Positions 17,244 through 26,950 of a stretch of DNA of 64,000 nucleotides are shown in pieces. The stretch comes from Bog-756 sp963734395 (GTDB lineage: Bacteria > Actinomycetota > Acidimicrobiia > Acidimicrobiales > RAAP-2): positions 1 through 64,000 of the forward strand of contig CAVTGY010000001.1 of assembly GCA_963734395.1 (NCBI GenBank), given 5' to 3'. The notes under the pieces are model-generated. The model was not told the DNA's origin. It saw nothing but the letters and a program-made list of their open reading frames with translations, and made no database searches. The position numbers and the translations under genes were made by a program. How positions within the stretch are numbered: the first letter of the stretch is position 1; each line of letters begins with the position of its first letter.

Positions 17244-18351
17244 GTGACCAAAAATGCTCGTCCGACGGTCGTCGTGATCGGGGGCGGCTATGGCGGCGTC
17301 AACGTGGCCAAGGCCCTCGATGAGGTGGCCGATGTGACCTTGGTCGAGCCCAAGGACGCCTTCTTCCACAACGTCGCCGCACTCCGCGGTCTGGTTGACC
17401 CAACGCTTTCTCCCCACCATCTTCATCCCCTATAACGGGCTCCTCGCCAACGGTCGGATCGTCCATGATCGGGCAACCGAGGTCGACGGCTCCAGGGTCG
17501 TCCTCAGGTCGGGAGGAGTGCTCACCCCGGACTTCGTCGTCTTGGCCTCTGGTTCGACGTATCCGTTCCCGGCCAAGGCCGGCGCCGACCGGGCCGACGA
17601 CTCCCAGGACCGTGTGCGTTCGACGCACAAGGCCCTGGCCGAGGCAGAGCATGCCTTGCTGCTGGGTGGAGGGCCTGTAGGGATCGAGCTGGCCGGTGAG
17701 ATTCGAGCCGTGTGGCCGGACAAAGCCGTGACCATCGTGGACATGGCGGACGACATCTTGAGCGATCGATTCTCCGTCGAACTGCGATCCGAGCTCCGGC
17801 GCCAGCTGGAAGACATCAACGTCGAGCTGGTGCTCGGAAGCGCCCTACGTGAAGGAGAGCCCCCAACCGCCCCGGGCGAGCTCGCGCCCTTCACTGTCAC
17901 GACCTTGTCGGGACGAGTGATCACCGCCGACATCTGGTTCCGCTGCTTCGGCGTGACACCGGTGAGCGATTACCTCGCTGGTCCACTCGCCTCCGCACGT
18001 ACGCCTGAGGGGTTTATCGAGGTTGACCGGCACCTCCGGGTTCCTGGTCACAAGAACGTCTATGCGCTCGGCGACGTCTCGACCGCGGACACCAAAATGG
18101 CCGGCTTCGCCGGCTTACAGGCTGCGGTCGTGGCCTCGAACGTGACGGCGACCATCTCCGGATCGGAAGAGCTCGAGTCCTACGAATCCCTGGGACCGGT
18201 GATCGCGATCACGATCGGCCCGGACGGCGGCGCAGGACAGTTTCCGGGCCAAGAAGGCATTGCGGGACCCGAGGTCATCGCTCAGGCGAAGGGGCGCACC
18301 ATGATGGTCGATCGCTATTCGGAAATTCTCGGTGCCTCCGGACGCGGCTGA
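17244..18351 (+). pseudogene. FAD-dependent NAD(P)H oxidoreductase (AIFM2/NDH-2-like), one frameshift
   Basis: The GTG at 17244 follows AAAGGG. The first frame gives TVVVIGGGYGGVNVAKALDE (FAD Rossmann motif), TLVEPKDAFFHNVAALRGLVDP. One extra base near 17404 shifts the rest to the frame FLPTIFIPYNGLLANGRIV, then HALLLGGGPVGIELAGEI (NAD(P)H Rossmann motif), and KNVYALGDVSTADTKMAGF (the FAD-contacting GD motif), to the stop at 18351. Rejoined, it is ~368 residues, normal for single-polypeptide NADH:quinone or FSP1-like reductases. The divergent HxlR regulator suggests control by quinones or thiols. Confidence 0.85.
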
Positions 18352-18415
18352 CCATAGTCGACGAGGCGGGCTGCCCCGATCATGTGCCTCACATCATTTC
18401 GGACCGGGTCGACGC

Positions 18416-18787
18416 CTACTTCCCGTCAATGCCTTCCTCGGACCGGGGAGCACACAAGTAGTCGAGAAGGCCGGTGATCTCGAGCACGCTTCGGACAGCG
18501 GGCTGGGGAGAGACAATGGACAGATGGCCGCCCCGCTCTGTCACTTGCTTGGAAGCTGTCACCATCGCAGAGATACCGCTCGAATCGCAGAAGCTCAAGC
18601 CCGAGAGATCCAACCGCACATCCGCGCCATCCGCGCCTAACCCCTTGAGACACGCCTCCAGCTGGCCCGCCGTCGACAGGTCGAGTTCGCCGAGCAGCTT
18701 CACGACGGCGGGCCCTTCGCCGTCCAGTAATTCAGCGCTGAAGCACACTGCCCCGCTAATTCCGCCCGGTGGATTCTGAATGGTCAT
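18416..18787 (-). CDS. STAS-domain anti-sigma-factor antagonist
   Basis: 123 residues from the ATG at 18787, with GGGGGTGAG upstream; a longer open frame is ignored. The STAS core reads GPAVVKLLGELDLSTAGQLEACL and VRLDLSGLSFCDSSGISAMV. The DSSG motif is the classical phosphorylation site (second Ser) of SpoIIAA/RsbV. It therefore looks like a functional phospho-switch antagonist, in contrast to the gene at 12032, whose site is altered. No anti-sigma kinase or sigma gene lies beside it. The 250 bases upstream, shared with the TPP-enzyme gene, hold no other feature. Confidence 0.88.
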   Translation of the reverse strand: MTIQNPPGGISGAVCFSAELLDGEGPAVVKLLGELDLSTAGQLEACLKGLGADGADVRLDLSGLSFCDSSGISAMVTASKQVTERGGHLSIVSPQPAVRSVLEITGLLDYLCAPRSEEGIDGK

Positions 18788-19038
18788 CTTGCTACTCACC
18801 CCCTGAGTCACTGAGGACAACGCAACCAACAACCAAACTCGAAAGCGGTACTTCCGGAGCCCCCCATGAGGCCTCGTGCGGCAAAAGGTAATCCTCCCAA
18901 AATGGGGGGTCAACTGGAATTCGGCGCCCGTCGAGGCGGTGACGAGGAGACCGTTTTCCTTGTTGGGCCGGGATCTCCGTGCTTGGACCGGGACGTGATC
19001 AGATAAGGGTCCGTCTGACACGGTAAGGAGGAGCACAG

Positions 19039-20700
19039 GTGCCTGAATACCAACCCCTCGTCGCCGATCTGATCGTCGAATGCCTCGAACGAGAAGGCGT
19101 GACCCACGTGTTCGGGATTCCCGGAGAGGAGAACATTCACCTCGTCGACGCCCTGTCCCGCTCATCCATCCGATTCGTCCTCGTCCGTCACGAGCAAGGG
19201 GCCTCATTCATGGCGGAGACATACGGAAGGCTGACCGGGAAGGCCGGGGTCTGTCTGGCCACCCTCGGTCCCGGAGCGATCAACCTCCTCCTCGGTGTCG
19301 CAGACGCAACGACCAACTCGACGCCGCTTATGGCTCTTTCTGCGCAGGTCGGAATGAATCGGAGCTTCAAGGAGTCGCACCAGGGTGTCGATCTAGTGTC
19401 GATGTTTGCTCCTGTGACGAAATGGTCGGCCCTCGTCGCGACGCGAGAGGCGCCACCGGAGATGATCAGGAAGGCCTTCAAACTCGCCCAGACCGAGCGG
19501 CCCGGCGCCGTGTATCTCGCCGTGCCCGAAGACATCGAGAGCGCCGCGGCACCGCAGGACGCGACACCACTGGAGGTCAACGTTCCCCGGCCCGACGAGC
19601 CATCCCCGAGCCAGGTGGCCCGCGCCGCTTCCATACTCAAGGCGGCATCCAATCCAATCGTCCTCGCCGGCCACGGCGCAGCTCGGGCCGGTGCCGGACC
19701 CGCCCTGATGCGCTTCGCCGAGACCCTTGGGGTCTCGGTGGCCACGACGTTCCATGGCAAGGGCGTGTTTCCCGACGACCACCCACAGGCCCTGGGTGCG
19801 ATCGGATTCATGCGGCACGACTACGCGAACTTCGGATTCGACCAAGCCGACGCGATCGTCACGGTCGGCTACGAACTCCAGGAGTTCGACCCGGTGCGGA
19901 TCAATCCCGGAGGTGACAAGGAGATCATCCACATCCACCGATTTCCGGCCGAAGTCGACCGCCACTACAACGTCGCCGTTGGGCTGCAGGCAGACATCGG
20001 TCACAGCCTGGACGCCCTGGCGGCCGCCTTGGACTGTCACTTCGAGAATCAGACGGCGAACCTCCAAATCCGCGAGCTCTTGGCCAACGAGCTGGACCAG
20101 GGGATTTCGGACGACAGATTCCCCATGGCTCCGGCGCGCGTCGTGGCCGACACCCGGGCGGCGATGGGGCGCGACGACATCGTGCTGGTCGACACCGGCG
20201 CTCTCAAAATGTGGATGGCCCGGCTGTACCGCACGTACGCACCGAACACCTGCCTCATCTCGAACGGTCTTTCAACAATGGCGTGGTCCCTGCCGGGTGC
20301 CATCGGCGCCAAGGTGGCGCGACCAGACGCCCGGGTCCTCGTCGCTACCGGTGACGGGGGGTTTCTCATGAACTCTCAGGAAATAGAGACCGCGCTGCGA
20401 GAACGAATCCCCATGGTCATCCTGATCTGGGTCGACGATGCCTACGGCCTCATCAGCTGGAAGATGGATCTCGAGCTCGGGCACCACGTCGACACCACCT
20501 TCGACAATCCGGACTTCGTGGCGTATGCCGAGAGTTTCGGGGCGGTCGGCTACGAGATCAGGTCGCCCGACCAGCTGCTGCCGACCCTGCAGGCGGCCCT
20601 GGCCGAGGACACCGTCTCCGTCATCGCCTGTCCGGTCGACTACTCGGCAAACCTGGAGCTGATTCGTTCCCTCGGGGAGCTCGATGAATCCCTGTCGTAG
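19039..20700 (+). CDS. Acetolactate synthase-like TPP-dependent enzyme
   Basis: 553 residues with the three TPP-enzyme domains. The catalytic Glu is in FVLVRHEQGASFMAE, the pyrimidine-binding half is THVFGIPGEENIHLVDAL, and the diphosphate-binding half is ATGDGGFLMNSQEIETAL...WVDDAYGLI (GDG to N-type motif). It is most like catabolic acetolactate synthase large subunits, but 2-oxoacid decarboxylases and carboligases share this plan. The GTG at 19039 has a perfect AAGGAGGAG. No small regulatory subunit gene is near, which argues against a biosynthetic IlvB. A crotonase and a protein of unknown function follow on the same strand (gaps 126 and 66 bases), which may point to a fatty- or branched-acid pathway. 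Confidence 0.85.
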   Translation: MPEYQPLVADLIVECLEREGVTHVFGIPGEENIHLVDALSRSSIRFVLVRHEQGASFMAETYGRLTGKAGVCLATLGPGAINLLLGVADATTNSTPLMALSAQVGMNRSFKESHQGVDLVSMFAPVTKWSALVATREAPPEMIRKAFKLAQTERPGAVYLAVPEDIESAAAPQDATPLEVNVPRPDEPSPSQVARAASILKAASNPIVLAGHGAARAGAGPALMRFAETLGVSVATTFHGKGVFPDDHPQALGAIGFMRHDYANFGFDQADAIVTVGYELQEFDPVRINPGGDKEIIHIHRFPAEVDRHYNVAVGLQADIGHSLDALAAALDCHFENQTANLQIRELLANELDQGISDDRFPMAPARVVADTRAAMGRDDIVLVDTGALKMWMARLYRTYAPNTCLISNGLSTMAWSLPGAIGAKVARPDARVLVATGDGGFLMNSQEIETALRERIPMVILIWVDDAYGLISWKMDLELGHHVDTTFDNPDFVAYAESFGAVGYEIRSPDQLLPTLQAALAEDTVSVIACPVDYSANLELIRSLGELDESLS

Positions 20701-20826
20701 GGGCATTCGGATTCTTGTCGAAACAGAGCGCTCCCGAGTAGCCTGACCCGAGCATCGGCACCGATATCGGGGGTTTACGTGCTGTAGGCCACCACCTCGA
20801 CAAACAGGAGAGGCAACAACCGACAG

Positions 20827-21513
20827 GTGTCCGAGTCTTCAGCCGTGCAGTTCGAGGAAGCCGGTTCGGTCGTCATCATTCGGATCGATGACGGCAAGGT
20901 CAATGCCTTCACCGAAGAGCTTCTGTCGTCTTTGTCGGAGGCGCTCGAGTTCGCCGTGGCCCGAGACAGGGTCGCCTTAATTCTCGGCAGAGATGGATGC
21001 CTGTCCGCCGGATTCAATCTCTCGACCATGCGCGGCGACGCCGGCGACAGGAGGAATCTCGTTCTCGCTGGGTTGGAGCTGGCCCTGAAGGTCTTCGAAT
21101 CCCCGGTACCTGTCGCGGTCGGCTGCACGGGCCACGCCATCGCCGCCGGCACCCTTCTTCTCATGGCGGCAGACCACGTCATTGTCGGAGACCGGCCGGT
21201 GAAGATCGGGTTGAACGAGACGTCCATCGGGATCGAACTTTCTCCGTTTGTCCTCGAGCTCGCCCGCTACCGGCTCCTGCCCTCCGCGTACAACCAGATA
21301 CTGCAAGGAAACCTCTACGACGCAAAGGCTGCACAGCTGGCTGGCTACGTCGATGAGGTTGTCGCGTCAGACGACTTACTACCCCGCTGCATCGAGGTGG
21401 CGAACCATTTGGCAAGTTTCGACCTGTTGAGCTACCGCCGGACGAAAGCGGCGATGAGGTCGAAGGCAACTTCGGCGCTACGTTCGGCTCTCGAGCGTAA
21501 GCGTTCGGAATAG
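20827..21513 (+). CDS. Enoyl-CoA hydratase/isomerase (crotonase) family protein
   Basis: 228 residues, slightly short for the family. The crotonase oxyanion-hole regions are LILGRDGCLSAGFNLSTM and VPVAVGCTGHAIAAGTLLLMAADHVI. The classical catalytic Glu pair is not obvious: where hydratases have the second Glu, this has NETSIGIELSPFVLELAR, which contains Glu residues but in a less typical setting. It may be a hydratase, an isomerase or another CoA-thioester enzyme. The start is GTG at 20827. It lies between the TPP enzyme and the unknown gene in a likely operon. Confidence 0.83.
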   Translation: MSESSAVQFEEAGSVVIIRIDDGKVNAFTEELLSSLSEALEFAVARDRVALILGRDGCLSAGFNLSTMRGDAGDRRNLVLAGLELALKVFESPVPVAVGCTGHAIAAGTLLLMAADHVIVGDRPVKIGLNETSIGIELSPFVLELARYRLLPSAYNQILQGNLYDAKAAQLAGYVDEVVASDDLLPRCIEVANHLASFDLLSYRRTKAAMRSKATSALRSALERKRSE

Positions 21514-21579
21514 GTCGCGACCGGACGGATCGATCCGCCTTAGATTCGCGAAGCATCCGCCCCACTATCGGAGGACACT

Positions 21580-22740
21580 TTGACCAAACCTGGACCTCTG
21601 CTCGCTGCAGACGAGGGTCTCACTCACCAGATCGCGGATACATTCGCCCGGGTTGGGCAGTCCGACCGGTCGTGGACCGAGAAGGTATGGGCCATGGCCG
21701 CATCCCGGGACGGATCGCTGAGCGTGGCGTTCGGTTTGGGAAAGTACATCAATCGGAATGTGATGGACGCCTTTGCCGGTGTGTCACGGGGAACCGAACA
21801 GTGGACCGTTCGTTCCAGCCGCCGCCTGTCTCCAGACTTTGAGCAGCACAGCGTCGGCCCCGTCGCCTACGACATCGTCGAGCCCTTGCAGCGAACCCGG
21901 TATCGGCTCGCGGCGAACGACGTCGTCCCGATTCTCTTCGATGTCGAGATTGAGGGGGTGGCCCCGCCCGCCATGGAGGAACATGAGACCCACATCAGCC
22001 GGAGCCGGGCTCGCATCGACGCCGACATCATGCGTTTCCACCAGAGCGGCGTGGCAAGGGGGTGGGTGGAGGTAGAGGGTGCGCGCTTCGAGATAGACGA
22101 CCAGCTCTGGGTCGGTGCCCGCGACCGGTCGTGGGGCGTCCGCTACGGCGTCGGCGTTCCCTCCGCGGACATCGAGGCCCAACCGATGCCCGCGGACGCC
22201 TCGGGGATGTTCGTGTGGATGCCGGTCACGATGACCCGGACCGATGGACGTTCGTTCACCCTCTTCGTCTACTACCAGCGGTTCAGCGGACCGGGCTGGT
22301 CGACCGGCAGTGCCCGGGGGGCGATTGAACTCCCTGATGGAAGGGTCAAGCCCTTCCGGGATGTCGTCCCCGAATTGCGGTTCCAAGACGACAATCGCCG
22401 GCTGCTCGGCGGCACGATCCGGGCTGTGCTTCCAGACGAGACTCTGTGCTCCTACCGGATCGAGCCGGTGTCAGCGACGGGCTTCCACCTCGGCACCGGG
22501 CTCTACGGCGGCTTTGAAGGGCACTACCAGGGTGAGTGGCGAGGCGATCTTCATACCGACGGTGAACACATCACCGAATGTGACTCCGTTCCGGTGGCTC
22601 GCCGAATCCATCAGCATCGCGACTGCATCGTGAGGGTGGAGAGTCTCGAGGATGGGTCGATCGGAGTCGGAACCCTGCAGTCCAACGCGGTGGGACCCCA
22701 TCCCGAGATGAGCCTCACCGCCGCCGCCTCGTTTCTCTAG
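21580..22740 (+). CDS. Conserved protein of unknown function (AttH/lipocalin-like motif)
   Basis: 386 residues, no signal peptide and no membrane span. The clearest landmark is VGARDRSWGVRYG near residue 185, a GxRDxSWGxR motif seen in AttH/CrtC-like lipocalin-fold proteins and in related DUF families (recalled, not searched). Many aromatic residues and beta-strand-like alternation fit a large beta-barrel that binds a hydrophobic ligand. It follows the crotonase by 66 bases. Its stop overlaps by four bases the stop of the convergent dehydrogenase. The function cannot be named. Confidence 0.7.
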   Translation: MTKPGPLLAADEGLTHQIADTFARVGQSDRSWTEKVWAMAASRDGSLSVAFGLGKYINRNVMDAFAGVSRGTEQWTVRSSRRLSPDFEQHSVGPVAYDIVEPLQRTRYRLAANDVVPILFDVEIEGVAPPAMEEHETHISRSRARIDADIMRFHQSGVARGWVEVEGARFEIDDQLWVGARDRSWGVRYGVGVPSADIEAQPMPADASGMFVWMPVTMTRTDGRSFTLFVYYQRFSGPGWSTGSARGAIELPDGRVKPFRDVVPELRFQDDNRRLLGGTIRAVLPDETLCSYRIEPVSATGFHLGTGLYGGFEGHYQGEWRGDLHTDGEHITECDSVPVARRIHQHRDCIVRVESLEDGSIGVGTLQSNAVGPHPEMSLTAAASFL

Positions 22741-23642
22741 GACGGTGAGGCAGGATCCCCCAGGCCTTGACGAGCGGCGCTCACGTCAAGCCCGCTGGAC
22801 CCGGTGTCGATCAACTTCTGCCACCGCTCAGAAATGGCATGAGCGATCGGGACGGCGTCGGCGCCTCCTTCGGATACGGCGAGATCAAGGTCCTTGAGCG
22901 CCCAGTCCAGCGAGAAATCCGCATGGAAGTCGTGCTCCATCATCTTCTCCAATTTCGCCATGGCGTAATCAGAGGCAAGCGGGTTGCCCTTCAACGCCGT
23001 GAGCAGAGAATCGTTGACGACGCCGAGTCGTTCGGCCAGAGCCGCCGCTTCCGCCGCCCCCTCGGCTTGGAAGGCGAGCCACGTGTTCAAGACGAGCTTT
23101 AATCGACTGCCGCCCCCGGCAGGACCGAGCCACAGCGTCGCCCGCCCGAGCGCCCCGAACACCGGCTCGAGACGTTGCGCGGCCGAGTCCTCACCTGAGG
23201 CCAGGATCAACAATTGCCCTGCTTCGGCTGGGGCCCGACTGCCCGAGACCGGCGCATCGACGAAGGTCACGTCGGGGCGATTCCGGGCGGCTTCGGCAGC
23301 GAACCCGTCCGTGGCATCCGCCCCAACGGTCGCCATCTGGGCCCAGATCGAACCCGGAGTCATCGCCTGGAGGGCCGACGCGTCGAACATGACGGCCCGA
23401 GTCACCTCAGCCGTCGGCAACATGGTGATGACGACGTCTGCGTCCGCCGCAGCCTCGGCCGCGCTTTCATGGATGGTTGCGCCCTGCTGCGTGAACGTCG
23501 TCTTCGACTCGATGTGGCGGGACCACAGCACCACTCCAAAGCCGACGTCGAGCAGCCGCTTGGCCATCGCCCCGCCCATGGTGCCAACCCCCAGCATCGC
23601 CACTCGTGACGGTCGTTCTGCCGCCTGCTGTCCGATACTCAT
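22737..23642 (-). CDS. NAD(P)-dependent beta-hydroxyacid dehydrogenase (3-hydroxyisobutyrate type)
   Basis: 301 residues from the ATG at 23642, with GGAAGGGAGGG upstream. The Rossmann motif is VAMLGVGTMGGAMAKRLLDVGF. The substrate motif FVDAPVSGSRAPAEAGQL and the catalytic-Lys region GGGSRLKLVLNTWLAFQAEGAAEA are standard for 3-hydroxyisobutyrate, tartronate-semialdehyde and related dehydrogenases and imine reductases. The usual GxxGxGxxK motif is modified here to GPAGGGSRLK. It lies 43 bases after a small gene on the same strand. The exact substrate is unknown. Confidence 0.87.
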   Translation of the reverse strand: MSIGQQAAERPSRVAMLGVGTMGGAMAKRLLDVGFGVVLWSRHIESKTTFTQQGATIHESAAEAAADADVVITMLPTAEVTRAVMFDASALQAMTPGSIWAQMATVGADATDGFAAEAARNRPDVTFVDAPVSGSRAPAEAGQLLILASGEDSAAQRLEPVFGALGRATLWLGPAGGGSRLKLVLNTWLAFQAEGAAEAAALAERLGVVNDSLLTALKGNPLASDYAMAKLEKMMEHDFHADFSLDWALKDLDLAVSEGGADAVPIAHAISERWQKLIDTGSSGLDVSAARQGLGDPASPS

Positions 23643-23685
23643 GACCGCCCTCCCTTCCGCGAGCTCAGACCTCGGTCTTCTCGGA

Positions 23686-23874
23686 TCAGCCTGACAATCC
23701 GCTGTCGGCGCTGATCCGGGTGGCCAGACGCCCGAGTTCTTCCGGAAGGTCCGCGGGAATGTGCCGTATGGCCTCCCCGTCGTCACCGACATCGTCGATG
23801 GCCTTGACCAGTCTGCTCATGGCATGCGTCAAATCTGCGGCAGCTGTTGTGACGGCCTCTGTCTCGGTGCTCAT
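23686..23874 (-). CDS. Small acidic protein of unknown function
   Basis: 62 residues, acidic, mostly helical by composition: MSTETEAVTTAAADL, then DDVGDDGEAIRHIPADLPEELGR. No domain is recognised. The ATG at 23874 has AAAGGA with good spacing. Its closeness (43 bases) to the dehydrogenase start suggests an operon. It could be an assembly or regulatory partner of that enzyme, but nothing in the sequence proves it. The 236 bases upstream hold only its promoter and the end of the MFS gene. Confidence 0.55.
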   Translation of the reverse strand: MSTETEAVTTAAADLTHAMSRLVKAIDDVGDDGEAIRHIPADLPEELGRLATRISADSGLSG

Positions 23875-24110
23875 GTCACATCCTTTCTGAACTCAGAATC
23901 ACGCTAGCGGTCCGGGATATCCGAATGCGACTGAAGGTTCCTGCGGCACAGGTCCCAGTACCGCGGCGCATTAGCTCCAGCCGAGTACCGGCTCCCTCGC
24001 CGTTGAAAATGGCCGCCGCTGCCCTAGTGGTCTCAAGCTCGGCATCGAATTCGGCGATGGTCTTGAGTGCCTGGGCCTGCTCGTCAGCTCCTATTGGCCG
24101 TTCACAGCCG

Positions 24111-25605
24111 TCAGAGCTCGAAAGCTACCTGCGGCTCGCCCGCCTCCTCGAGCACCTCTTCGAGGGCGGCCACGGGGGCGCTCGTCGTCGCAGCGGGCAG
24201 CTTGGGCAGTGCCAAGGCCAAGAGCGCGCCGACGACCAGCCCTCCACCGGCAATGACGAAAGCCGCCCGGTAGCCGGCGGTCAGGGATGCTGCCACGTTG
24301 TGCGAACCCACGAGGTGGTTGGTGGCGATCGTGGTGGCAATGGTGGCCATGACGGCCAGGCCCACGGCACCGCCCATCTGGCGGGTGGTGTTGATCAGGC
24401 CCGAGGCCAGCCCCGCCTCGTGCGGTGGCACTCCGGCGGTGGCCGACAGGGTCATCGGGACGAACGACATCCCGATGCCGAGGCCGATGAGGATGACCGG
24501 ACCGAGTACGTGGGATGAGGTAGGAGTCGCCGGCCCCGACGGTCGCGAGCCAAAAGAGCCCAACTGCGGCCAGGACCCGGACCGAGCATCAACTGCCGTC
24601 GGGCTCCGATGACCTGAACCAGTCGCGTGCCGATCAGGGCGCCGGCCAACGTGCAGAGTCCAGCGGGCAAGGAAGGCGAGGCCGGTTCGCAGGGCGGAGT
24701 AGCCGTTGACGTCTTGGAGGTACAGCGAGAGGAAGAAGTAGGTCCCGAAGAGTCCCGCTCCGATGGTGACGGCGATCCCGTTGGCGACCGACAAGGAGCG
24801 GCGACGGAAGATGCTGAGAGGGATGAGTGGGTCCCGGGCGAAGCGGGCCTCGTTCACGAAGAAGATGGCCAGCAGGGCCACGCCGACGGCGAGTGTGCCG
24901 ATGGTCCGTGGCCGATCCCCAGGGGTGCTCGTTGGTGCTCACGATGCCGTAGACCAAGACGGCCAGACCGCCGGTGACAGTGACGGCGCCCGGGATGTCG
25001 AGCGCCTTCTTGGGACCGCGCTCCTCGGTCCGCGGCAGCGCCAACCACGCGCCGACCATCAGCACCACGCCGATCGGCACGTTGACGAAGAGCACCCATC
25101 GCCAGTTGAGGAGACTGGTCAGCACGCCACCGGCGAGTACGCCGACCGCCGCCCCGCTGGCTGCCGTGGCCGACCACGCGCCCAGGGCCCGCCGGCGTTC
25201 GCTGGGGTCGGTGAACGTCGTCACCAAGATGCTCAAGGTGGCCGGGGCAAGGATGGCACCGCCGATCCCCTGGGCCGCGCGGGCCGCGATGAGCCAGCTC
25301 CCGCTCTGTGCCATGCCACCGATGCAGGCTGCAGATCGTGAAGACGCCGAGGCCGATCATGAAGACCCGGCGACGGCCGAAGAGATCGGCGGCCCGACCG
25401 CCCAGCATCAGGAACCCGGCAAAGGTGAGTGTGTAGGCGTTCACCACCCACTGCTGGCCGGCGACCGAAAGCCCAGGCTGTCGCGCATCTGGGGAAGGGC
25501 CACGTTGACGATCGCCACGTCGAGGACGACCATGAACTGGGCGATGCAGCAGATGACCAGGATTGCCCTGGTCGGGAGTCGGTGTTCGGTGGTGTGCTGG
25601 TCCAC
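24111..25605 (-). pseudogene. MFS multidrug exporter (DHA2 family), about six frameshifts
   Basis: The GTG at 25605 opens MDQHTTEHRLPTRAILVICC and LDVAIVNVALPQMRDSLG, the DHA2 TM1 signature. The protein then has to be followed through frame changes near 25470, 25320, 24915, 24670, 24580 and 24520. The pieces are VVNAYTLTFAGFLMLGGRAADLFGRRR (motif A), GSWLIAARAAQGIGGAILAP, NWRWVLFVNVPIGVVLM, SLSVANGIAVTIGAG, PAGLCTLAGALIGTR and HVLGPVILIGLGIGMSF, ending at 24111. The first break is net -1 and the rest net +1. Rejoined, it is a normal ~490-residue 14-TM pump. The divergent MarR gene is its likely regulator. Confidence 0.85.
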
Positions 25606-25635
25606 GGCGCAGCTCCTCGGATTGCCGGATATCGT

Positions 25636-25668
25636 TTAACGTTAAGATATTAGATCTTGAGAGATCTA
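25636..25668. promoter_or_regulatory. Candidate MarR operators between the MFS pump and marR-like gene
   Basis: Two palindromes sit in the 101-base divergent region. TTAACGTTAA at 25636-25645 is a perfect 10-mer palindrome. TAGATCT-TGAG-AGATCTA at 25651-25668 has 7-base arms with a 4-base spacer. MarR dimers bind 16-20 base inverted repeats that overlap promoters, so the second is the better candidate. This stretch is AT-rich compared with the surrounding coding sequence. Confidence 0.55.
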
Positions 25669-25706
25669 GTCAAGTCTCTGAACGTTGAAAGAAGTACGGT
25701 CTGCTC

Positions 25707-26230
25707 GTGCCCGATGAAGAGCCACAGGACGACATCGACCGGGTGGTCGCCTTCTGGAAGGACGAGAACCCCGAGCTCGACGTGACCACCAAGGCGGTCA
25801 CTATGCGCCTGCGCCGTGCCTCCCAGCACCTGGAACGGGCGGTCCGCGCCAACCTCGCCGACAGCGGCGTCGACGAGTACTGGGAGATCGAAGTGCTCCT
25901 CACCCTGCGTCGTGCTCCGGACCACCGGGCGAGCGCCGGCGACCTCGGGCGCGAGTGCCAGGTGACTTCGGGAGCTATCACCAACCGGATCAGCCGGCTG
26001 GAGAAGCGGGGCTGGGTACGCCGGGACGTCGACCCCGACGATCGCCGTCAGGTGCTGGTCAGCCTCGACGACGGCCGGCCTCGCCCAGGCCGATCACATC
26101 ATCGCCATGAAGACGCAGGCCGAGCGGTGGGCCTTCGACGGCGTTGACCGGGAGCTCCTCGAGCGAATCGCCCAAGACCTACGAACACTTCTTCTCGGCT
26201 TCGAGACACGGAGCGAAGAAGTCGACAGCA
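25707..26230 (+). pseudogene. MarR-family regulator, one frameshift
   Basis: From the GTG at 25707 the winged helix is complete: VLLTLRRAPDHRASAGDLGRE, SGAITNRISRLEKRGWVRRDVDPDDRRQVLVSLDD. A net +1 slip near 26080 moves the C-terminal dimerisation helix to the next frame, GLAQADHIIAMKTQAERWAFDGVDRELLERIAQDL. The family match ends near 26225; that frame stays open to 26487, so the true stop may also have been lost. The gene is divergent from the MFS pump and probably represses it. Confidence 0.8.
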
Positions 26231-26950
26231 CCGAGCGCGATTTCGAGTTAGTTCCTTTCAGGCGACCGGCCGAGCTGCTTCACCGAGCCCGGCGCCACAG
26301 CGCCCTGAACTACCTGACCCGATCGAGTTCGAAGATCTGCACTCAACCCACATCCACCAGGCCGCATTGTCACAACCGCGGTCCACCGAACGGGGTCAGG
26401 TCCACGCGGTCCACCAAATGGGGTCAAGTCGAGATCACCCCCAGAAGTGCTCGCGACAAGAGGGTGGGGAGCCTCTGCCGAGACTGACCCAAGTATCCAA
26501 TTCACGGGTAGACCCGAGCGCATGAGCCGGAGGGGGTCATCCCAGCGACTACGACTTGGTCGTTCTCGTAACCCCAGTGTGGGAACAGGTCGGCCAAGAC
26601 GGCTTCGACTACGCGGTCAGGACGGTGACAGACGGCAGTTTCGTCGGGAGAATCTCGGGCCCCAGAAGCGGGGTTTCGGAGGGCTCGGGCCGGGGTCTAC
26701 TCAGTGGGCTTTTGGCTGGGACACGACCCGGGAATCCCACCGGATCCGGTCCGGCCAAAGGGGTGGGAAAGGCGAACTTCCTCGTCGGGGTGGGCGGGCG
26801 GAGGAATCGCCGGGACTGAAGCCGCTCTAGACCGGATCCACAGAGCGGCCCAACAATCCGCCACGGCTGGAGCGGCTCTTCGAATATCCCATGCCACACA
26901 CACATCACGTCCCCAGCGACTGGGGCACTCCTACGAAGTAGACCGTTCTT
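26231..26950. other. Region without a convincing gene
   Basis: No intact gene is supported here. A + strand frame at 26556-26819 begins VVLVTPVWEQVGQDGFDYAVRTVTDGSFVG, which vaguely resembles the C-terminal end of a BMP-type substrate-binding lipoprotein and then loses any family resemblance. An 8-base inverted repeat (GCCGCTCT at 26821-26828, AGAGCGGC at 26842-26849) and the tandem repeat listed separately are the only structures. It looks like decayed or spacer sequence. Confidence 0.5.
26379..26430. repeat. Two tandem copies of a 24-base GGTCCACC..GGGGTCA.GTC element
   Basis: Copies at 26379-26402 and 26407-26430 are spaced 28 bases apart and differ at three positions. Each contains CGGTCCACC followed by a GGGGTCA core. 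Similar GGGGTCAGGTC words are found scattered near small REP-type transposases in other bacteria (recalled). No transposase of that type is seen here. Confidence 0.5.

Noticed and set aside
26556..26819. Possible BMP-type binding-protein fragment
   Set aside because: Only ~30 residues look familiar and the rest has no family character; too weak to call.
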